This document shows, one piece after another, positions 57,261 through 64,000 of a DNA stretch of 64,000 bases. Every line of letters starts with the position of its first letter. Positions within the stretch are counted from its first letter, which is position 1. The DNA comes from Rachicladosporium sp. CCFEE 5018 (Eukaryota > Ascomycota > Dothideomycetes > Cladosporiales > Cladosporiaceae). Location: the NCBI GenBank assembly GCA_002077045.2, contig KZ111150.1:827189-891188 (forward strand). The letters run 5' to 3'. The notes under the pieces were generated by a model that had not been told where the DNA came from, did no database searches, and saw only the letters and a list, made by a program, of their open reading frames with translations. The translations under genes and the position numbers were made by a program.

Positions 57261-58334
57261 ATGACAAGCATGCAGTCGAGCAATGGTGACTCCATCAGGA
57301 TGAAGGACCTCGGAGGCAACGCCAATGAGCTGCCACCTCGAAAGCGACCTGGACGGTTCACCCGCAGAACTCTCATCATTGTTGGAGTTCTGGCCTCAGT
57401 CTTGGTCATCGCGCTCGCCGTAGGACTCGGTGTCGGACTCACTCGGCATAACGGAGGCGGTGATGAGGGCTCATCACCATCATCTTCCTCGCCAGCAGGC
57501 CCAACACCCACAGCGAATGCGACCAGCAACGGCACTTACTGGCAACCTGGCGTAGCAGCGTCATGGCAAATAGCGCTCCAGAACCCTGTCTTGATCACGG
57601 CAGATAACAAGACGACGGACCCGGATGTGGAGGTATTTGACATCGATCTCTTCACAAACTCAAACACCACCATCGAGCTACTTCACGGCCTCGGCAAGAA
57701 GGTCATCTGCTACTTCAGTGGCGGGTCATACGAGCCATATCGACCAGACTCTAGAGACTTTGCTTCGAACGTCATCGGCAAGGCTCTGGATGGCTGGCCT
57801 GACGAGCACTGGATAGACCTCCGTTCTCAGAACGTCCGAGACATCATGACAAAACGCATCGAGCTCGCCAGCTCTAAAGGCTGCGACGGCCTAGACCCGG
57901 ACAACGTTGATGCGTACAACAATGACAATGGCCTAGGTCTTACACAGGCTGACACGATCAACTACATGGAGTTTCTGTCCTCCGAGGCATTGTCTCGGAA
58001 CATGTCCATTGGATTGAAGAATGCAGGCGAGGTGTTATCGAACCTTACCTCAACTGTTCAGTTCTCAGTGAACGAACAGTGCGTACAGTTCAGCGAATGC
58101 GGGAAGTTCTCACCAATGGTGGATGCTGGCAAGCCAGTATTCCACATTGAGTATCCGAAGTCTGCCATAGGGCAAGTAGCGAGCAAGGTCGCATCAGACT
58201 TCTGCTCCCGGAGTGGCGATGCAGAAGGCAGCGCTTCGTTCAGCACAGTGATGAAGAACATGGATCTAGATGGATGGGTAGAGTTCTGCGATCAGGTCAC
58301 GGCAAATACCACTTTGGTGGTCTCAGATTCGTGA
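57261..58334 (+). CDS. EGA3: Membrane-anchored GH114 glycosidase Ega3, copy B
   Basis: 357 residues; membrane anchor, YFSGGSYEPYRPD and GLDPDN are retained. Differences such as RKTGGG to RHNGGG fall mainly in the linker after the anchor. Confidence 0.9.
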   Translation: MTSMQSSNGDSIRMKDLGGNANELPPRKRPGRFTRRTLIIVGVLASVLVIALAVGLGVGLTRHNGGGDEGSSPSSSSPAGPTPTANATSNGTYWQPGVAASWQIALQNPVLITADNKTTDPDVEVFDIDLFTNSNTTIELLHGLGKKVICYFSGGSYEPYRPDSRDFASNVIGKALDGWPDEHWIDLRSQNVRDIMTKRIELASSKGCDGLDPDNVDAYNNDNGLGLTQADTINYMEFLSSEALSRNMSIGLKNAGEVLSNLTSTVQFSVNEQCVQFSECGKFSPMVDAGKPVFHIEYPKSAIGQVASKVASDFCSRSGDAEGSASFSTVMKNMDLDGWVEFCDQVTANTTLVVSDS

Positions 58335-60437
58335 TCAGGGTAGACCTGGCGGTGTGAGACACAAAAATGCATGCTTGAACCAGCTGATCGTACTGTTCCC
58401 GGTGAGGTCTGCAGACGTCACTTGCACGATCTAGATCGTGCGGCAATGCTTCACTCGCAGTCTGCATGTACTGTACTTGCTTATGCGCTGCTCGCTTCAT
58501 TCAACTCTGTTGGGTGGGTGCATTGCCTTGCAGGTGGCGTTCGTGCACGCCGAACGTGCTTCCGCTGTGCCCAAGGTCAAATGTCCCTGAATCGTCGTAG
58601 ACTACAAGCAGTGAGACAGTCTTGCATTGTCACACCGTAGTGGATACGCAGGCCGTGATGCCCTCACTCGAACACAAGCGTGGTACGCAGATGCGCATCT
58701 ATTTCAATCAACGGTACAGTGCTGTAGATCATCATCCATACAAACTCCACATGTGGACGCGCAGGCTTTTGATTCGAGTACGCTCGACACGACATGCAGC
58801 AGCAAGGCTAGGCCCAGCGCATACGGCCGCTTCTGAGAAACGTGCCGGTCGAGGCCATCTACACCGCCTGCTTCTTACGGCCGGCGCTCTTGGCACACGG
58901 CACACTTGCTAGCGGCTGAGGCGTTAACGGTCATCGTGCAGAGATCCTGCCCTGGGTTCCTGGCGATCGCATCCCGCATTTGCCCTCTTTGTTGGCGTTG
59001 GCGGGGAAAGGTTCCACTTGGCTGGAATTTTCGTGTTGCTTGTTGCATTCGTCAGACGACGTGCCTTGCCTTTGTTGCCTCTCTATTTCGATCAGTCGCC
59101 GACAATATCGCCGATGAGTGAATGCGTGACACATCTTCACGGCAGCTTGATGAAGATCCTTCGGCAGAGGTGCGGCCTAGCGCTGATGGGAGTGCAATTT
59201 GGGTAAAAGAGTGGAAGAGCCGGTAGTTTGTCGGGCGCTCGTGGCGAATTCTGCAAATGGGTACCTGACGGGTCCTCGCAGCAGTGCTGACAGGATCATC
59301 GGATACTGCCGACTTCTCAAGAGAGATGTTTCTGCGTGGTCTGACACGAGGGGTGGCCGAATCGATAGTTTGCCTAAGCAGTCAGCTTGGCGCTCTAGGG
59401 CTACTTGGCAGGGGCGATGGAGAAATGGGAATTTGGGCGCTTGGCACTTGCACCAGCCGACATCACGGCATTACCCCATGCTTTGGGCTACAATTATCCA
59501 GGGCAGCAAGCTTTCATACAAATTACTATCGCAGAGTTTGGACGTATAAAGGTTTCACGAGCTCGTCATACACTATGGTTCAACGTGGTAGATCACGCAA
59601 TGTCTCCACTGTCCGCATTGGTAGTGAAAGACATCTCCGCTGTCTGCAGTGTAGTACTGCGCCTCGCAAGCCTGCAAATTATGCTGCCGAGGATCCGATG
59701 GGAGCGCTCCAGCTTGGAGCTTGGGCGCGTGAGGCGCATGGGTTCGATCGAGCCACTGTGAACCACTCAACCTTCTTGGCCACCACACCGTTCCGGTCTG
59801 TGAGACAAGTCGTCTACACAGCATGGACGTGATGAGGCCTCAGCTGGACGGTCCAAGCGAGTCGGCTGCCGTGGCCCCATTGTGTCGAAGCGATGCCGTC
59901 CCCAGCGCGTCGAGTGCCCAGCTTTCGTCGAATGCAAATTGGTCACTTGGAAGATCCCATACTAGCAGCAGGGGCGCCTTGCCGTCTTTGCTTCACTACC
60001 ACACGGTCTGTGCTCCGAGTTCATCTGTGCACTCGCCTACTTCGCCGGCGGGACCACGCTGCCTCGCTGCAAAGGGACAAGGGACCTTGCGTTGCGCCCC
60101 AACTGCTTACGGCCCTAGCTGATTCGTGTCTAGATGGGACATAGCGCACATGCTGCACGACATGCCATGTGGGCTCTCCCGCATCGCGTCACCGGCTCAT
60201 CGCACTGGTGAATACCAGATGGAGTATCCCCATTTCTTAAAGGTTCTTAGCCCTCATCCTGGCCCCGATCATAGCCTCAGTCATAGCCTTGATTATCAGG
60301 CCTAGCTTTCCATCCACAACCCACCTCAAGCAGTCTCTGTCCGGAACTTGAATTGCACAGCTCTCCCATCCATTGCAAGGGACCATCACCAGCCACTTAC
60401 AATAGGCCACATCGATACTTTTCCGACCACCAGCATC
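58335..60437. other. Spacer EGA3 to UGE3, copy B
   Basis: Collinear with copy A; the stretch 58907-59202 is nearly unchanged. No gene is supported. Confidence 0.5.
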
Positions 60438-61709
60438 ATGCCTCAGTCCATGCGATCAGCATCGTCACACTCGACGCTCTCTCTCGAGGACTCAGCACCG
60501 ACAACCCCAGGCGCGGGCTCAGTACATGGAGATGATCAACTCGCAATCGCAAATGATGTCCTCCCAGCTGATGACGGCAAGCACTACACCATGGTCTGTG
60601 GCGGTCTAGGATACATCGGATCACACACGACGCTGGAGCTTCTGAAGGATGGCTATAATGTTGTCGTAGTTGACGACCTGAGTAATTGCTTCGACAATGT
60701 CCTCACTCGCATCCGGACTCTGGCCGACGAGCATTGCCGAACCAACGGCATCATGACACCTACCCTCAGGTTCCACAAGATGGACTACCGAAGTGCTGAG
60801 TTTCGTGGACTCTTTCCCAAGTACGCCGCTGCGCGATCCTGCATCTCCGGCGTAATTCACTTCGCTGCTTTCAAGTCAGTTTCTGAGTCGATCGAGCGAC
60901 CCCTGGCATACTACCAAAACAACATCTGCGGTCTGATCGAGCTTCTCGTCACGCTACAAGAGAATGGCGTCAAGAACTTCGTCTTCTCCTCGTCAGCCAC
61001 TGTCTACGGCGCCAAGGCAAACGAGGGCGCTCCTCTTAAGGAGGATGACCTGGTTCACTTTGACGAGGTCTATACTGATGAGCAAGGGCAGCAAGCTCTC
61101 CGCATCAACGGCTCCAAGGGTCTCACATCTTCCTACGGTCGCAGCAAGTACTTCGCCGAGGCCATACTCGCTGACGTCGCCCGCGCCGACCCAGCTTTGC
61201 GTATCACTGCTCTCCGATACTTCAATCCCGTCGGGTGCCATCCTTCAGGTATTCTGCGGGAAGACCCTCGACAGAAGCCCACCAATCTCTTCCCTGTGGT
61301 CGCCTCAGTGATGCAGGGTAAGAAGCCTCAGCTCGAGATCTTCGGCTCGGACTGGGACACCCGGGACGGCACCGCCGTGCGTGACTTCATTCACGTCATG
61401 GATCTTGCACAAGGTCACGTTGCAGCTCTCGCAGCAGCGAAGTCCAACACGACGCGTGAGGCTTTCAGAGCCTTCAACTTGGGCACGGGCAACGGCATGA
61501 CCGTCGCTGAGGTGGTCGCGAGCTTTGAGAAGGCATGCGGGCAGAAAGTGCCCGCTGTGCTTGCCCCGAGACGGGCAGGAGATGTGGGTGCCTGTGTGGC
61601 TGCTACGCAGCGGGCCGAGACCGAGCTTGGCTGGCGCGCTGAGAAGGGTGTGGACGAATGTTCAAGGGATACGTGGCATGCATTGGCAATGGCGGCAAGC
61701 GGCAAATAG
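60438..61709 (+). CDS. UGE3: UDP-glucose/UDP-GlcNAc 4-epimerase Uge3, copy B
   Basis: 423 residues, four differences from copy A (H3Q, V220A, P232S just before the catalytic Tyr, and S to A further on). All NAD-binding and catalytic residues are kept. Confidence 0.92.
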   Translation: MPQSMRSASSHSTLSLEDSAPTTPGAGSVHGDDQLAIANDVLPADDGKHYTMVCGGLGYIGSHTTLELLKDGYNVVVVDDLSNCFDNVLTRIRTLADEHCRTNGIMTPTLRFHKMDYRSAEFRGLFPKYAAARSCISGVIHFAAFKSVSESIERPLAYYQNNICGLIELLVTLQENGVKNFVFSSSATVYGAKANEGAPLKEDDLVHFDEVYTDEQGQQALRINGSKGLTSSYGRSKYFAEAILADVARADPALRITALRYFNPVGCHPSGILREDPRQKPTNLFPVVASVMQGKKPQLEIFGSDWDTRDGTAVRDFIHVMDLAQGHVAALAAAKSNTTREAFRAFNLGTGNGMTVAEVVASFEKACGQKVPAVLAPRRAGDVGACVAATQRAETELGWRAEKGVDECSRDTWHALAMAASGK

Positions 61710-62915
61710 GGTACTGCCATGGGACCTGGCAGAAGACAAACTTCGCAGCATTGCTTTCTTGTACGGCGTTGCGGGCCTGGAAACAAAGGCATGAGCACAT
61801 AAAAGGATCGGTAGCATGGCGCGGGGGTGTGAGCATCGAACCATCTGAGATTCTATATTCAAGTCACGGACATGTAACAACTCGCACCGTTCGCACGATT
61901 GCTTGGTGACGTTCGGGCAGGGTGAGCCGTACGGTCATTGCATGGTTGCGTTTGCAGCCACTATGGCTCGAACGCATGGACTGTAGTCTAATATCAGTGC
62001 TCTACATCAGGGTCGAGTCTAGGCCTATCCCCTCATTCGCTTCCTTGTCCTGAAGTACATTGTAGTATGTCAGTCGTGATATAGGCCATAGTTGGCAGGC
62101 ATGTCGGAGCTCCTTCCTTGCTGTACGCTTGCATTACTAGCCTTGAACGACACACCATCACGCGTTCCTGAGGTCTGCGAAGGGTGAGAATGTCTCCTCA
62201 AGCTTTGAGTGCCCTCCAAGGTTCAACGTTATGGCCATCGATCTCGACAGCCGTTGGATCACCGTTTGCAGATTTAGGAACAGTGGTACACGCAAGCCAC
62301 TGTACAACCCTATCGAAACGTCAATAGTTCGGCGGTACCTTGCAGCGGCTTCATGCATGTTGCCGTGGTCAGCGGTTGTGACTTCCTCGTTACGCCGAGA
62401 CGAGGATTACGAACATTCGATTGCACAATATCAATTCACTTGCATCAGCGCCATGCAGTAGCCCGACGACGGTTCAGTGCTGGCACGCTGTGCGACAACC
62501 AGAGCGTGTTACATCTGACGAGATATGTCGCATGAGCATAGTTGCTGGCGAGTGTTATGCGGGCTGAAGCAAATGGTATGCCTAGAAGAGGCGACTCGGC
62601 AAGCAAGCGCTGTGATCTTGCAGTCGAATCTGTAAGCCAGGGCTGTCCCCAACAGCTTAGGCACTACTCATCGCCATGCTGAATCTATAGCGCGCTCACG
62701 CACGCTGAGATGTCCTTGCACAGAATGTAGGATGGCGACCAATCTCATCCGCTTCCACGGTGCAGTCGAAGAAGATACAGCAGTAGATGGAAGCCCTAAC
62801 TCCGCAAACAAGCAATGCAGCCTCGCCGTTTGGTATAGACAAAGTGCAACATCAACGGAAGAACACCGGCTTCATCTCCGTCCCAGCGCCCGGCTCAACA
62901 CCCATGGACGCACCA
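61710..62915. other. Convergent spacer UGE3 / SPH3-like b, copy B
   Basis: 1.2 kb collinear with copy A; nothing supported. Confidence 0.55.
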
Positions 62916-63918
62916 TTACTCCTCTACCATCGCCTCAATGAAAGCGGGCCAGCTCTCGCCGAAACTCTCATAGAAGTGTGACTTCAGGCTCGTGACGAAC
63001 AAGTACTCTGCACGGAAGCGGAGCTCCTTCACGACGTGCCTGATCTTGTCCTTCGGCACAGAATGCAAGATGTAAGTGCATCCTTCCCGGGCATAGACCG
63101 CAAGCGCGTTGTCTTCGTTCGGCCCACATGTGTTGTATCGTGCATAGCTTTCCTCGAAGACAGCGGTCAGGTCAGGACGGGTGTTGGTCAACGCCTCATC
63201 CGGTATAGTCCCAGGGTTGTGGATGACCTGAAATCAGTCAATCACGAATACGTATTGAAGCAGGAAGGACGACCTACCAGCTTCTTGCCCAAGATCCCCG
63301 AGTTCTCCTTGATCTTCGTCGTGAGATCATTCAGGTAATTCTCAACATACTCCGAGTGATGGTTTGGCACTTCGTCCATGAAAACGCCTTGCACGAAGAT
63401 CCCAGACTGCTCACCATCCTCCGACCAGCCAGCGTACACCTTGACTTCCTCGTACACCTCATCTATCGTACGCTTGCAATACTTCGTCCGCACATAGCCG
63501 ACTGTCGTGACATTTGGCCGCGCATTCAGCTTAGGCAGCTCCCGCGCATAGTTTTCATCAGGTGCAGGCGGCTTGCCAGGCCCGCTGTTCGGATTGATGA
63601 CCACGATAAATTGCAGGTCGGGATGGTCGGCAATGCTAATGTTCGAGACTTCAGTCAGCCCTCTCACAACTGGTGGAAAGTTACTGCCCTGTCACTGATC
63701 ACTCACGCTTTGTGTAACGGCTCCCATGTGCCCGCATTCAACGGGTATATGTACAACGGTACAATCACGCCTGAGCGGGGCGGAAGCTGTATGGATGGCG
63801 TGTCTGGCGTTGCTGGTCGTGCACTGGGGTCAGGTGTGACTCGTGGCGTATTGCCTTGAGATTCGGGGGCAGGGTTTTTGTTCGCGATGATGCGCAGGAA
63901 TTGTTTGAACCGACCCAT
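62916..63918 (-). CDS. GH135 paralogue b, copy B
   Basis: Exons on the minus strand are 63707-63918, 63278-63635 and 62916-63227 (293 residues). Intron 2 begins GTAGGT, the standard donor, and so confirms the exon border deduced in copy A, where it is GCAGGT. The catalytic FMDEVPN is unchanged. The window ends 82 bp upstream of the start. Confidence 0.82.
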
Positions 63919-64000
63919 AATTGGTGATGCAAATTTTATTTCGGCGCGCTTGCGCGATGTGTGCGTCTTGAGTCGTTCATGTGTGGTCGCGTGACGTCCA

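Larger units (their letters stand above)
38180..64000. repeat. Copy B of the region 1 to about 26370
   Basis: The order, strand and exon structure of all genes from PAL1 to SPH3-like b repeat those of copy A. The offset is 38179 at the start and drifts to 37638 at the end through indels. Differences range from none (first 1190 bp) through about 1-5% in most genes to hardly alignable in two islands. Confidence 0.95.

Noticed and set aside
1..64000. Transposon or virus-derived genes, CRISPR arrays
   Set aside because: No transposase, reverse transcriptase, capsid or terminal repeat pattern was recognised; CRISPR is not expected in a fungus and none was seen.

Overview
The window is filamentous-ascomycete DNA. 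Genes are split by short introns of about 50-70 nt with GT(GC)-AG ends and CTRAC/CTAAT-like branch sites, intergenic spacers are 0.3-2.7 kb, and the conserved neighbours are Pal1, Mediator Med31 and a fungal vacuolar M28 protease. The content fits a Dothideomycete. Two near-identical copies of one region with a few percent divergence suggest a duplicated or heterozygous diploid genome of the Hortaea werneckii kind; the species is inference only.

Layout. Copy A runs from 1 to about 38079. In order it holds: PAL1 (minus, 3' part outside the window), MED31 (+), a DUF676-type esterase with a coiled-coil tail (minus), a fast-evolving orphan gene (+, broken by a stop in this copy), a Ure2-like glutathione S-transferase (+), a cytosolic GH5 hydrolase (minus), then the cluster SPH3 (minus), AGD3 (minus), EGA3 (+), UGE3 (+), SPH3-like b (minus), SPH3-like c (minus) and GTB3 (+, 8.5 kb), and finally the 3' end of a PFF1-like protease (minus). 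Exactly 100 N follow (38080-38179). Copy B (38180-64000) repeats the same order from the same first base of PAL1 as far as the 5' end of SPH3-like b, where the window ends.

Function. The seven cluster genes match the galactosaminogalactan (GAG) pathway known from Aspergillus fumigatus. UGE3 makes UDP-galactose and UDP-GalNAc; GTB3, a giant membrane protein with a PelF-like GT4 domain, polymerises and exports; AGD3 (CE18) partly deacetylates GalNAc residues; EGA3 (GH114) and SPH3 (GH135) are the associated glycosidases. Unusually there are three GH135 genes: one with a signal peptide, one with an N-terminal membrane anchor, and one with no clear export signal.

Comparing the copies gives most of the other leads: a 1190-bp zero-difference stretch at the start of both copies, a sharply bounded high-divergence island around the orphan gene, a nonsense mutation in copy A only, a GT-to-GC donor change in one SPH3-like gene, a 452-bp repeat collapsed to a chimeric single unit in copy B, and a 51-bp conserved block in an otherwise diverged GST promoter. 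No tRNA, rRNA, CRISPR array or transposase gene was seen.
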